This document shows positions 25,762-34,221 of a stretch of DNA of 64,000 nucleotides, piece by piece. Position numbers and translations under genes: made by a program. The stretch covers positions 35,162 through 99,161 of the forward strand of contig CAZKBT010000003.1 of assembly GCA_964551305.1 (NCBI GenBank), written 5' to 3'. The notes under the pieces are model-generated. The model had not been told where the DNA came from and searched no databases. It saw only the letters and a list, made by a program, of their open reading frames with translations. Source of the DNA: JBAZDC01 sp041654595. Lineage in GTDB: Bacteria; Pseudomonadota; Gammaproteobacteria; Burkholderiales; Burkholderiaceae_B. Numbering within the stretch: position 1 is the first letter of the stretch; each line of letters opens with the position of its first letter.

Positions 25762-26579
25762 ACTATTCCCGATGCCTGAGTTCTCGTTCGTCCGATCTGC
25801 TGGTGCTGATCGCCGCGTGCGTCATATTGGTGCCCATCGGCTGGATCGTGCTGGCGGCGTTCAAATCGAATGTCGACGTGTTCCAGTTGAAGTTGTTCTT
25901 CTCGCCGACTCTCGCGAACTTCGCGACGATACTGGACCCGCCCTACGTCATCCATCACAAGTTGTTGAACAGCGCCATCGTTGCGCTCGTTGTCGTGGTC
26001 GTTTCCATTCCGATTGCAACGCTCGCCGCGTATTCGTTGTCGCGGTTCAAGCTCTATGGCGCCAGTTTTATGCTGACAGCCATCTTGGCCACGCAGTTCA
26101 TTCCGGCGGTAACGATCGTGTTGCCCTTCTTTTTGATGTTCCGATCGATCGGCATGCTCGATACATTGCTCGCGCTCATCTTGATCCATACCTCGATCGT
26201 GATGCCTTACGCAATCTGGATGATCAAGGGATTCATCGACGGCATACCCATCGAAACCGAAGAGGCGGCTTTGGTGGACGGGGCGACGCGCCTACAGGTA
26301 ATCCGAAATATCGTCCTGCCCATGGCGGCGCCGGGCGTGATAACCGCGAGCATCTTTTCATTCATTCTTTCGTGGAACGAATTCATGTTCGCCCTGGTGC
26401 TTACCCGGCGCGATGCGATCACGCTGCCGGTCGGCCTGGCGCTGTTCAATGCGGAAACAGGCGTGCAGTGGCACTTGCTGGCGGCCACGAGCCTGATCAT
26501 TATGATACCGATGATTGTATTGGCTCTGCTGATACAACGTCATTTTGTCCAAGGCATGACGATGGGAGCGGTGCGCTGA
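25758..26579 (+). CDS. ABC importer permease, MalG/UgpE type
   Basis: A 273-residue partner permease. It has a first helix near residues 14-36, conserved PIATLAAYSLSRFKLYG, and the EAA loop PIETEEAALVDGATRLQVIRNIVLPMAAPG. The start ATG overlaps the preceding stop by four bases, and the stop overlaps the ATPase start by one. A longer in-frame reading from 25695 would lie inside the MalF-like gene and is not used. Confidence 0.92.
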   Translation: MNYSRCLSSRSSDLLVLIAACVILVPIGWIVLAAFKSNVDVFQLKLFFSPTLANFATILDPPYVIHHKLLNSAIVALVVVVVSIPIATLAAYSLSRFKLYGASFMLTAILATQFIPAVTIVLPFFLMFRSIGMLDTLLALILIHTSIVMPYAIWMIKGFIDGIPIETEEAALVDGATRLQVIRNIVLPMAAPGVITASIFSFILSWNEFMFALVLTRRDAITLPVGLALFNAETGVQWHLLAATSLIIMIPMIVLALLIQRHFVQGMTMGAVR

Positions 26580-27631
26580 TGGCTTCGATACGACTTGAGA
26601 ATATTGAGAAACGCTGGGGTTCGTTTACCGCGGTTCAACGGCAGTCCCTGGATGTCGCCGACAATGAGTTCCTGGTTCTGCTGGGCCCCTCGGGCTGCGG
26701 CAAAACGACCACGATGCGGATGGTGGCGGGCCTGGAGCAGCCTACGGCCGGCGATATCTGGATCGGCGATCGGCGTGTCACCCATGATCTGCCAAAGGAT
26801 AGGGACATTGCGATGGTTTTCCAGAACTACGGGCTTTATCCGCATATGAGCGTGGCCGACAACATCGGATATCCGCTCAAGGTGCGCGGGATATCGCGTG
26901 GCCGACGCGAAGCCGAGATTCGCAAGGCGGCCGCCAAAGTGGAATTGACCCATCTATTGGACAGGCGGCCGCGCGAGCTTTCCGGAGGACAACGCCAGCG
27001 CGTCGCCTTGGCCCGGGCCATCATCCGCACGCCTCGGGCGTTTCTCATGGACGAGCCGCTTTCCAACCTGGATGCCAAGCTGCGTGTGACGATGCGCGCG
27101 GAACTCAAGCACCTGCAAAACGAGCTTGGCATTACGACGATTTATGTGACGCACGACCAGATCGAGGCGATGACGCTGGCCCATCGGGTGGCCGTCATGA
27201 ACGAAGGGGTGGTTCAGCAGATTGCGCCGCCCGATCAGATCTACGATCGTCCCGCCAACGTGTTCGTCGCTGGATTCATCGGCTCGCCGCCCATGAATCT
27301 GATTCATGTGAAGGCCGAGAACGATTTGCTCGTCGCGGAGAACGCACGCGTGAAAATGGCAGCCGCCATGCCCGCGCAGGACTTGATCCTGGGAGTCCGG
27401 CCGGAGGATGTCAGCCTGTGCGCGCAGAACGAAGGCAGCATGCGCGGCTCTGTTTTCGCTTCGGAATTGACCGGCGATTCCGTCCTGGTGACCGTGCAGG
27501 TCGGCAGCCAGCGGGTGCTTGCGAAGCAGGACAGGTCTTTTCGAATCGATGCCGGCGCACCGGTCGGTTTGCGCCTGAATGAAAATCGGCTTCACCTTTT
27601 TGACGCCGAAACCAAGGAGAGACTGCCTTGA
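26579..27631 (+). CDS. ABC importer ATPase, MalK/UgpC type
   Basis: A 350-residue ATPase. Walker A is GPSGCGKTT (about residues 36-44), then the Q-loop VFQNYGLYPHMSV, signature LSGGQRQRVALARA, Walker B FLMDEPLSN and H-loop VTHDQ. The C-terminal TOBE-like part (about 235-350, with LGVRPEDV) is the regulatory extension of MalK-type proteins. It energises the two permeases just upstream. Its stop overlaps the next start, so it is translationally coupled to the asparaginase-like gene. Confidence 0.93.
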   Translation: MASIRLENIEKRWGSFTAVQRQSLDVADNEFLVLLGPSGCGKTTTMRMVAGLEQPTAGDIWIGDRRVTHDLPKDRDIAMVFQNYGLYPHMSVADNIGYPLKVRGISRGRREAEIRKAAAKVELTHLLDRRPRELSGGQRQRVALARAIIRTPRAFLMDEPLSNLDAKLRVTMRAELKHLQNELGITTIYVTHDQIEAMTLAHRVAVMNEGVVQQIAPPDQIYDRPANVFVAGFIGSPPMNLIHVKAENDLLVAENARVKMAAAMPAQDLILGVRPEDVSLCAQNEGSMRGSVFASELTGDSVLVTVQVGSQRVLAKQDRSFRIDAGAPVGLRLNENRLHLFDAETKERLP

Positions 27632-28647
27632 ACGCCGCCATGCCGAACCCCGGCTTGCCGATAGTCTATGTTTTTGCCTTGGGCGGCACGATCGCGATGG
27701 CGCCCGCCGCCCGGGTAGAGGGCGTCGTGCCGACCCGGGATGCCAATGACTTGGTCGCGGCCGTGCCCCGGTTGAACGAATTGGCCGAGATCAGGGCGGT
27801 TTCGTTTAGACGGATTCCGAGCGCTCATTTGACGTTTGACGACCTGGAAGCGTTATCCGAGGCGATCGGCGATGCGGAGCAGGAAGGGGCTCAAGGAATA
27901 GTGATCACCCAGGGCACGGATACGATCGAAGAAACGGCATTCGCGCTGGACCGCATTTCGACGGTCGACATCCCCGTGGTAATAACGGGCGCCATGCGCG
28001 TGCCGACCGCGGCGGGAGCCGATGGCCCCGGCAATTTGCTGGCGGCCGTGCAGGTGGCGCTAAGCAAGGACGTGCGTGGATTGGGCGCCGTGGTGGTGTT
28101 GAATGACGAAATTCATGCGGCGCGTTTTGTGCGCAAAACGCATACGAGCAGTCCGGCCGCTTTTGCCTCTCCGGGGGTGGGGCCGATAGGGCTTGTCGTC
28201 GAAAACCGCCCAAGGATATTGACGCGGCCGCCCGGCGTCGCGCCTTTGCGGCAGGCGCGCAAAGCGTCGCCCGTCCGGACTGCGCTGGTCACTGTCGCGC
28301 TTGGAGACGACGGGACGCTGGTGGACCTGATACGTGACCGCCGGTTCGACGGCCTAGTCGTCGAAGCGACCGGCGGCGGCCACGTTCCTGAAGGCTTGGC
28401 CGATGCGCTGGAGCGGGCCGCAAAGGCTATGCCGGTGTTGCTCGCCTCGCGTACCGGCGCGGGGGAAGTATTGACGGGCACGTATGGTTTTACAGGTGGC
28501 GAAATCGATTTGCAAAAGCGCGGGCTGATACGAACGGGCATGCTTGACGGCCTTAAATCGCATATGCTGCTTAATCTTTTGCTGCGGCGCGGTCTCTCGT
28601 CCCGGGCCGAGATCATCGAGGCGTTCAAACCTTGGGGCGGCGGGTAG
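27628..28647 (+). CDS. L-asparaginase-like amidohydrolase
   Basis: A 339-residue asparaginase-fold enzyme (type I/II family). The first catalytic Thr is in FALGGTIAM (about residues 16-24). The second triad is in GIVITQGTDTIEETAF, with Lys expected in the domain and VITGAMR present. There is no signal peptide, so it is cytoplasmic. The start is a TTG with AAGGAGA upstream that overlaps the ATPase stop; an ATG four codons later is possible. As the last gene of an import and aldolase operon it may deamidate an operon-specific substrate instead of asparagine. That is inference from context. Confidence 0.85.
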   Translation: MNAAMPNPGLPIVYVFALGGTIAMAPAARVEGVVPTRDANDLVAAVPRLNELAEIRAVSFRRIPSAHLTFDDLEALSEAIGDAEQEGAQGIVITQGTDTIEETAFALDRISTVDIPVVITGAMRVPTAAGADGPGNLLAAVQVALSKDVRGLGAVVVLNDEIHAARFVRKTHTSSPAAFASPGVGPIGLVVENRPRILTRPPGVAPLRQARKASPVRTALVTVALGDDGTLVDLIRDRRFDGLVVEATGGGHVPEGLADALERAAKAMPVLLASRTGAGEVLTGTYGFTGGEIDLQKRGLIRTGMLDGLKSHMLLNLLLRRGLSSRAEIIEAFKPWGGG

Positions 28648-28682
28648 CCTGCGTGGGCGCGGCCATGAAGCCTGGGTTCCAA

Positions 28683-28722
28683 AAGCACTTACGCCAATCT
28701 TTCGAGATTGGCGTAAGTGCTT
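28683..28722 (-). terminator. Strong hairpin terminator of tRNA-Thr
   Basis: A perfect 18-base stem (28683-28700 with 28705-28722) closed by TTCG on the plus strand (CGAA read on the minus strand). Read on the minus strand it ends in CTTTT, directly downstream of the tRNA. In the plus direction it also lies 35 bases after the asparaginase-like gene and may end that operon, although the T-run there is poor. Confidence 0.8.
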
Positions 28723-28730
28723 GAAACCAT

Positions 28731-28806
28731 TGGTGCCGATGAGAGGAGTCGAACCCCCGACCTTCTCATTACGAATGAGCTGCTCTACCAACTGAGCTAC
28801 ATCGGC
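28731..28806 (-). tRNA. tRNA-Thr (anticodon CGU)
   Basis: A 76-base tRNA with encoded CCA. Acceptor arms are GCCGATG and CATCGGC, the D-arm is GCTC-AGTTGGTA-GAGC, and the T-arm includes GGTTCGACTCC. Anticodon loop TTCGTAA gives CGT, reading ACG codons. The first pair of the anticodon stem is a G-A mismatch (G27-A43), while the other four pairs are canonical. The sequence closely follows the known E. coli tRNA-Thr(CGU) pattern. Confidence 0.96.
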
Positions 28807-28838
28807 AAGCTTTCTTTTGATGAAAAGCCAAGCCCTAA

Positions 28839-28844
28839 ATTATA
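28839..28844 (-). promoter_or_regulatory. -10 box of the tRNA-Thr promoter
   Basis: TATAAT on the minus strand, 33 bases before the tRNA 5' end, in an AT-rich stretch. The -35 region about 17 bases further up is weak (GCAATT). It is followed by GGGC, compatible with a stringently controlled discriminator. Confidence 0.55.
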
Positions 28845-29011
28845 CATCATATTTCTCTTTAAATTGCTTACCTAGCGACGTTCGCTCCGAGCCCGGATGG
28901 ACGGCACTGCATTTTTCATTCCCATGTTACGAGTGCGTATAATGTCCCATTTTGCCTGTATAGCCGTCCAGGCATGGCTATGTGACGGGCGGCACGGATC
29001 CCCTTGTTTTT

Positions 29012-29944
29012 ATGAGTTCCAAATCGACAACCGCCGGTACCGGCCCCTCGAACCGGTACTGGGAAGGCTTTGTGCTGGCGGGGCTGGGTTCCGTCTTGTT
29101 TTCCGGCAAGGCCATCGTGGCCAAGATGATCTATCAGTATGACGTGGATGCGCTGACCATCCTCGGCTATCGCATGATGCTGTCCCTGCCGTTTTTCATC
29201 GTGATTGCGCTGATGCAGGCCAGGCAAGTGCGCAAAGGCAGGCTGCCCGTCCTGACCCTCAAGGAAAAGGGGCAGATCGTATTTCTGGGTTTCATCGGGT
29301 ATTACCTGTCCAGTTATCTGGACTTTCTGGGGCTGGAGTATATTTCGGTCAGCCTGGAGCGCCTGATCCTGTTCATGAGCCCCACCTTCGTCTTGCTGAT
29401 CTCGGCGTTTTACTTGAAAAAGCCAATAGGGTGGGGGCAGTGGCTGGCTTTGTTCTTGTCCTACGTCGGCGTGATCCTGGTGTTCATCCAGGACTTTTCC
29501 CTGGCGGGATCGAACGTGGCGCTGGGTTCGCTGCTGGTGCTGGGCGCGGCGCTTTCCTACTCGGTGTATTTGATCTCGGCGGGCGAGCTGCTCAAGCGCG
29601 TGGGGTCCGTGCGTTTCGTGGCGTATGCGATGCTGGTTTCCACCGTGATCAGCATGGTGCATTTTTTCATCGTGCATTCCTGGAGCGGGCTGCTTCAGCC
29701 GCTGCCGGTGTACGCGCTTTCCCTGGTGCATGCCGTGCTCAATACGGTACTTCCGACTTTCATGATCATGATGGCCGTCAGCCGGATCGGCGCGTCCATG
29801 ACGTCGCAGCTGGGCTTGCTGGGCCCGGCCTCGCTGGTTTTCCTGGCCTGGTGGCTGATCGACGAGCCGATCACTTTCCTGCAAGTGCTGGGCACGGCAT
29901 GCGTGATGGCCGGCGCATTGGTGATGGGCCGCGGTCGGAGCTAG
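29012..29944 (+). CDS. DMT superfamily (EamA) transporter
   Basis: A 310-residue inner-membrane protein with two EamA repeats and about ten helices. GSVLFSGKAIVAKMIYQYDVDALTILGYRM begins repeat one, and GSLLVLGAALSYSVYLISAGELL begins repeat two. It probably exports a metabolite or amino acid. I chose ATG 29012; GTG 28982 would add ten residues, and neither has a good ribosome site. A TATAAT hexamer at 28938-28943 may be its promoter -10. It is convergent with the patatin gene, 54 bases away. A GC-rich hairpin at 29956-29970 lies between them. Confidence 0.85.
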   Translation: MSSKSTTAGTGPSNRYWEGFVLAGLGSVLFSGKAIVAKMIYQYDVDALTILGYRMMLSLPFFIVIALMQARQVRKGRLPVLTLKEKGQIVFLGFIGYYLSSYLDFLGLEYISVSLERLILFMSPTFVLLISAFYLKKPIGWGQWLALFLSYVGVILVFIQDFSLAGSNVALGSLLVLGAALSYSVYLISAGELLKRVGSVRFVAYAMLVSTVISMVHFFIVHSWSGLLQPLPVYALSLVHAVLNTVLPTFMIMMAVSRIGASMTSQLGLLGPASLVFLAWWLIDEPITFLQVLGTACVMAGALVMGRGRS

Positions 29945-29998
29945 CTAGCGTCAGGCGCCCGCCGCGGGCGGTCCGCAGGCCGGGTTTTCGGACGAGCC

Positions 29999-31438
29999 CT
30001 ATTTCCTGGCCATGGCTTGTTCGAGATCGTCGCGATGCACGTCGTGCGTGACGAAGCCGGCTGTATTGGCGGGCATCGCCAGGTAATCGGGCTTGTCCAG
30101 CGTATCCAGAATATCCTCCAGGCCGCTGGTCCAGTGCTCCCGCATGGAGGCAAGCCCGAACTGGAAATCCTTATAGTGCTGCTCGTAGGGCTTGTTGCGG
30201 TAGATGAGATGCAGGATGTTGAAGCGCTTGGAGCTGGCCAATTCCTGCGCGATCCGGCAATAGCTGTCCTGTTCCCGGACGTCCTCCGGGATTTTCTCCA
30301 GCACGTGCTGCAGCATGTGCCGCAGGTACTGATCGCGGCGCAGCTGCTCCGTCACCAGCCGGGTCCTGCTTGAATAGCGGATGTCCTTGCTGCGGTCGGA
30401 CACTTCGCTCATGTTGCTCGGCACGCGGCCGCGCGCGCTCCATAAGTCTACCTGGAAGACGAGCGTATCTAGCAAGGGGCGCGATTCCAGGACCTGCGTC
30501 AACGGCGTGTTGGAAACGAGACCGCCGTCCCAATAGTATTCCCCGTCGATTTCGACGGCGGCGAAGGCGGGAGGCAGGGCGCCCGACGCCATGAAGTGCT
30601 CGGGGCGCAGCGTGGTTTTCGCGTTGTCGAAATAAACGAAGTTTCCGGTGCGGACATTGACGGCGCCGACGGATACGCGTTGTCGTCCCGAATTGATGCG
30701 GTCGAAGTCGCATAGCCGTTCCAGCGTGGTTTTCAACGCGCCGGTGTCGTAGTAGCTGGCGGTGGCCGGATTGCCGGGAAAGTGATCGGGCGCCGGAGGA
30801 AAGCGGGGCGTGAAAAACCCTTTCTGGCCGCGCGCCAGGGCGCTGGCGGCGTGCCATGCGCTGATGCTCTGGCGAAAGGCGTCGTTCAGGTTGAATACGG
30901 ACTGCTCGAAGAAGGGGATGGGAGCGAAGCCGAAGTTCGGCTGGCATATCGTTTCCCAGAAGTCGGTCAGGCGTTCCACGCGCTTTTCGGGCGGATTGCC
31001 GGCGATGACGGCTGTATTCAGCGCGCCGATCGATATGCCCGACAGCCAGTCGGGCTCGATGCCCGCTTCCTGGAGGCCTTGAAAAACGCCTGCCTGATAG
31101 GCGCCCAGGGCGCCGCCGCCTTGCAAGACGAGCGCGATGCTTTCGTAGGGCGGAATGGCTATGCGCTTGCCTGTGCGCGGATGCATGAATTGCCGCCCGC
31201 CTTCGGGCTCGGCGGGCGAGGCGTCGGCGCGGCCGGGCGAAGCCGGCGTCTGGGTCGCTATGGTCGTCGGCGCCTTTGCGCGGCGTGTGCGCGGCTTTTG
31301 GGGCCGTGGCGGCTGCGGCGCTGTTTCAGGGGCTGGCACGGGTACGGGCGCTTGCGTCTTGGCGCGTTTGCCTTGCGCCGCGCGGCGGCGCACCGGCGGG
31401 TGAGGCATGGCCGAAAAGAGTTCGAGTTGTTGCGACAT
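29999..31438 (-). CDS. Patatin-like phospholipase (with DUF3734-type C-terminus)
   Basis: A 479-residue serine lipid hydrolase. After an 85-residue Pro/Ala/Lys-rich leader, the patatin domain begins with the oxyanion loop VLQGGGALGAYQAGV, then the nucleophile motif GISIG and the catalytic Asp in DGGLVSNTPL. The C-terminal third (about 350-479) matches the extension found in DUF3734 patatins. No signal peptide is evident, so it probably acts on membrane phospholipid or polyhydroxybutyrate from the cytoplasm. The low-complexity leader is unusual but reads as a continuous frame from ATG 31438. Confidence 0.88.
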   Translation of the reverse strand: MSQQLELFSAMPHPPVRRRAAQGKRAKTQAPVPVPAPETAPQPPRPQKPRTRRAKAPTTIATQTPASPGRADASPAEPEGGRQFMHPRTGKRIAIPPYESIALVLQGGGALGAYQAGVFQGLQEAGIEPDWLSGISIGALNTAVIAGNPPEKRVERLTDFWETICQPNFGFAPIPFFEQSVFNLNDAFRQSISAWHAASALARGQKGFFTPRFPPAPDHFPGNPATASYYDTGALKTTLERLCDFDRINSGRQRVSVGAVNVRTGNFVYFDNAKTTLRPEHFMASGALPPAFAAVEIDGEYYWDGGLVSNTPLTQVLESRPLLDTLVFQVDLWSARGRVPSNMSEVSDRSKDIRYSSRTRLVTEQLRRDQYLRHMLQHVLEKIPEDVREQDSYCRIAQELASSKRFNILHLIYRNKPYEQHYKDFQFGLASMREHWTSGLEDILDTLDKPDYLAMPANTAGFVTHDVHRDDLEQAMARK

Positions 31439-31506
31439 GGTATGCGCTGCTCAACGAAGAAGCAGCAAGTGTATCGCGTCTGGAGCACGCCGGCGGGGCC
31501 GCGCGC

Positions 31507-32409
31507 TCAATCGTTGCCGCTTTCCTGTTCCAGGCGCAGGCTGCGCATGAAGGCGTTCATCAGCGAGCCGCGGTATCGCGCGGTGTGCACGACCAGCGAC
31601 AGGCGGCGATGCAGTGGAAGAAACGGCGTGTGCAATACGGCCAGCCGCCCGCTGTCCACGGCATCCTGAATGGCGGACTCCGGCAGGCAGGCGATGCCCA
31701 GCCCGGCGATTACGGCTTGCTTGATGGCTTCGACCTGTCCCAGCTCCAGAACGACCCGGCCCATGGGCAGGCCGGTCAGTATCTGCTCGGTTTGCGCGCG
31801 CATGGCGGAGCCTTTTTCGCGCAGCAGCCAATTCGCCTTGGCGAAGTCCTTGGGCTGCAGCGCGGCCGCCCGGGCCAAAGGGTGATCGGGGGCGGCGCAG
31901 ATGGCCAGCGCGTCGTTGCGCCAGGGAATCACGTCGAGTTGAGGGTGGTTGACTGGACCTTCCACGCAGCCGGCGTCCAATCGGTGTTCCAGCAAGCCCG
32001 TCACGATGGCGCTGGTGTTTTCCACCGCGACATGCAGGGACACATCGGGATGGGCGCGCATGAACGGCCCCAATAGCTCGCCCACCAGGTAATTGCCGAC
32101 GGTGTTGCTGGTGCCGATGCGTACCATGCCCGTAAGCGCGGCGGATTCGTTGCCGCTGTAGCGCAGGATTTCGCGCAGCCGCTCGACCACTTCCTCGGCC
32201 ATGGGAAGCAGCTCTTTGCCGCGCGGACTGAGCCTGAGCCGGCCTCTTTCGCGATCGAAGAGCGTCGTGCCCAGAATGCGTTCGAGCTCGGCCAGCGCCA
32301 TGCTGACCGCCGGCTGCGACAGGCAGAGCTGTTCGGCGGCGGCGCGGACCGTGGCGGCGTTGGCGATGGCGACGAACACTTCCAGTTGGCGTGTGCTGAT
32401 TCCTATCAT
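31507..32409 (-). CDS. LysR-family regulator next to yeiH
   Basis: A 300-residue LysR protein. The winged helix is TRQLEVFVAIANAATVRAAAEQLCLSQPAVSMALAELERIL (about residues 6-46), followed by a periplasmic-binding-like effector domain (about 90-295). The preceding in-frame TTG was not chosen; ATG 32409 lies next to it. It diverges from yeiH with a 10-base inverted repeat in the gap. In E. coli the same arrangement is YeiE-YeiH, where the regulator responds to sulfite, so a similar role is likely here. Confidence 0.88.
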   Translation of the reverse strand: MIGISTRQLEVFVAIANAATVRAAAEQLCLSQPAVSMALAELERILGTTLFDRERGRLRLSPRGKELLPMAEEVVERLREILRYSGNESAALTGMVRIGTSNTVGNYLVGELLGPFMRAHPDVSLHVAVENTSAIVTGLLEHRLDAGCVEGPVNHPQLDVIPWRNDALAICAAPDHPLARAAALQPKDFAKANWLLREKGSAMRAQTEQILTGLPMGRVVLELGQVEAIKQAVIAGLGIACLPESAIQDAVDSGRLAVLHTPFLPLHRRLSLVVHTARYRGSLMNAFMRSLRLEQESGND

Positions 32410-32456
32410 CAATAAATTTTATACAACAAATAAGAATTAATGAATTAATTTATTGA
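32409..32456. promoter_or_regulatory. Inverted repeat between lysR and yeiH
   Basis: TCAATAAATT (32409-32418) and AATTTATTGA (32447-32456) form a perfect 10-base inverted repeat across 28 very AT-rich bases. The spacer ends in a tandem GAATTAAT. It is placed as expected for a LysR binding site serving both divergent genes, and it touches the regulator's start codon, which fits autorepression. Confidence 0.5.
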
Positions 32457-32494
32457 GTTGGCAAATCTAAAATTACTCCAGGTTATTTGCATAT

Positions 32495-33589
32495 ATGGAT
32501 CCAAGTATGGCGCACGGTATGGCTTCTTCGGCACAAGTTCCCATGGCGGCCGGCATGGCCGGAAAAAAATGGGGTAAAGAGCGCTTGAGCGGCGCGCCGC
32601 GCAAACCGACCATATTTTACGGCCTGGCGCTTGCCGCCCTGGTTGCCGTGGTGGCGGTCGTGCTGGGACGCTGGCTGCCGCTGATCGGCGGTCCGGTATT
32701 CGGCATTTTGATCGGGATAGTCATACGCAATATGATAGGAGTCGGACCGCTGTTCACGCCGGGCCTGGCCTTCGCCTCCAAGAAAGTCCTGCAATGGTCC
32801 ATCATCGCGCTGGGTTTCGGCCTCAGCCTGAATCAGGTGGCCTCGGTCGGGCTGGAGTCTCTGTCCGTGACCCTGGTGACCATCTCCGCCGCTTTCGTAT
32901 CCGCGTACTTCCTGGGCAAGTGGCTGGGCATTCCCTCCAAGCTCAAAATCCTGATCGGCGTGGGCACCGCGATTTGCGGAGGATCCGCCATCGCGGCGAC
33001 GGCGCCCATCATCAAGCCCGAGGATCATGAGACCGCCTTTGCGATTTCCACGATATTCATTTTCAACGTCGCGGCCGTGCTGATTTTTCCGGTGCTGGGC
33101 CATTGGATGAACTTGTCGGACATGGCGTTCGGCATGTGGGCGGGCACCGCCATCAACGATACGTCTTCGGTCGTGGCGGCCGGCTACAGCTACAGCAATG
33201 CCGCCGGGGATTACGCGACCATCGTCAAGCTGACGCGCGCCACGCTGATCATACCGATCTGCCTGGGCCTGGTTTTCCTGCAGGCGTGGCAGCAGAAGCG
33301 CAACAAGGTCGAAGGCTTCAACTTTTTCAGGATTTTCCCCTGGTTCATCCTGTGGTTCGTGGCGGCCTCGGCGCTGCGCACCAGCGGCCTCATGCCGGAG
33401 GTGCTGCTGGCTCCGATCAAATTGCTGGCCGATTTCATGATCGTCCTGGCGTTGACGGCGATCGGGCTGTCGTCCAATTTCCGCCAGATGGCGGTGGCCG
33501 GCTGGTCGCCCATCCTGCTCGGAATGGGCGTGTGGGCGGCCGTTGCCGTCAGCGGCTTGCTGACGCAGGCGGCCTTGGGGATCTGGTAA
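32495..33589 (+). CDS. yeiH: YeiH-family (UPF0324) putative sulfate/sulfite-type exporter
   Basis: A 364-residue polytopic membrane protein with about ten helices after a 35-residue Met/Ala/Gly-rich leader. Family blocks are GPVFGILIGIVIRN, VLQWSIIALGFGLSL, GVGTAICGGSAIAATAPII and MWAGTAINDTSSVVAAG. The family name is putative sulfate exporter; substrate proof is scarce. It diverges from a LysR gene exactly as yeiH does from yeiE. It is followed by a convergent SirB2 gene nine bases away. Confidence 0.88.
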   Translation: MDPSMAHGMASSAQVPMAAGMAGKKWGKERLSGAPRKPTIFYGLALAALVAVVAVVLGRWLPLIGGPVFGILIGIVIRNMIGVGPLFTPGLAFASKKVLQWSIIALGFGLSLNQVASVGLESLSVTLVTISAAFVSAYFLGKWLGIPSKLKILIGVGTAICGGSAIAATAPIIKPEDHETAFAISTIFIFNVAAVLIFPVLGHWMNLSDMAFGMWAGTAINDTSSVVAAGYSYSNAAGDYATIVKLTRATLIIPICLGLVFLQAWQQKRNKVEGFNFFRIFPWFILWFVAASALRTSGLMPEVLLAPIKLLADFMIVLALTAIGLSSNFRQMAVAGWSPILLGMGVWAAVAVSGLLTQAALGIW

Positions 33590-33598
33590 GCGGTCGGT

Positions 33599-33979
33599 TT
33601 ACGCCAGCCAGGACATCGGACTGTGCCGGATGGCCGCGCCGACGATGTAGGCGAAGATCAGAATGGCGATCGCCGCGGAAACGGCGCGGCCTTTGACCGT
33701 CTTGGCATACTTGATGGCATAGCTGCCGGCAATGATGTAGAGAACCACGGCGACCAGCTTGGCGGTCAGCCAAGGCTGCGCGGCCGCCGCGCCCAGGAAG
33801 CCCGCAAGAGCCAGTCCGCATAGCAGCAGCACGCTGTCGATGACGTGCGGCAGGACCTTGACGGTTTTGCGCTGCAGCAGGGTGGAGCCGGTCAGGGCCC
33901 AACAGGCGCGCAGAATGAAAAACAGAATGCTCAGGCCGGCGGCCGTCATGTGCAGATGCTTGAGGACGATATAGGTCAT
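33599..33979 (-). CDS. SirB2-family membrane protein
   Basis: A 126-residue protein with four hydrophobic helices (about 5-24, 44-66, 69-88, 97-117). HLHMTAAGLSILFFILR and KVLPHVIDSVLLLCGLALA are characteristic of SirB2. Family members are small inner-membrane proteins of unsettled function. It is convergent with yeiH. Confidence 0.85.
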   Translation of the reverse strand: MTYIVLKHLHMTAAGLSILFFILRACWALTGSTLLQRKTVKVLPHVIDSVLLLCGLALAGFLGAAAAQPWLTAKLVAVVLYIIAGSYAIKYAKTVKGRAVSAAIAILIFAYIVGAAIRHSPMSWLA

Positions 33980-34221
33980 GTCGATGAAATCCGTAGGTGG
34001 GTATCCCGGCGGTTGCCGCGGCGCCGGATTCGCGTCCGGTCGTGGCGCGATGCGCGCGGGTGTCGGCAGTCGCTAGTATAGAGGGTTCGGATGGGGGGGG
34101 CCGGGCGCGCGATCCGGTGTATGCTTGAATACCGTCGCGCGGTTGCGCAGTCTTCGTCCGGCCGCCCGGTCTTGCGCATTCACGTCTATCCTCTGTTTGT
34201 CTTCTCATTTTCCGAGGTCCT

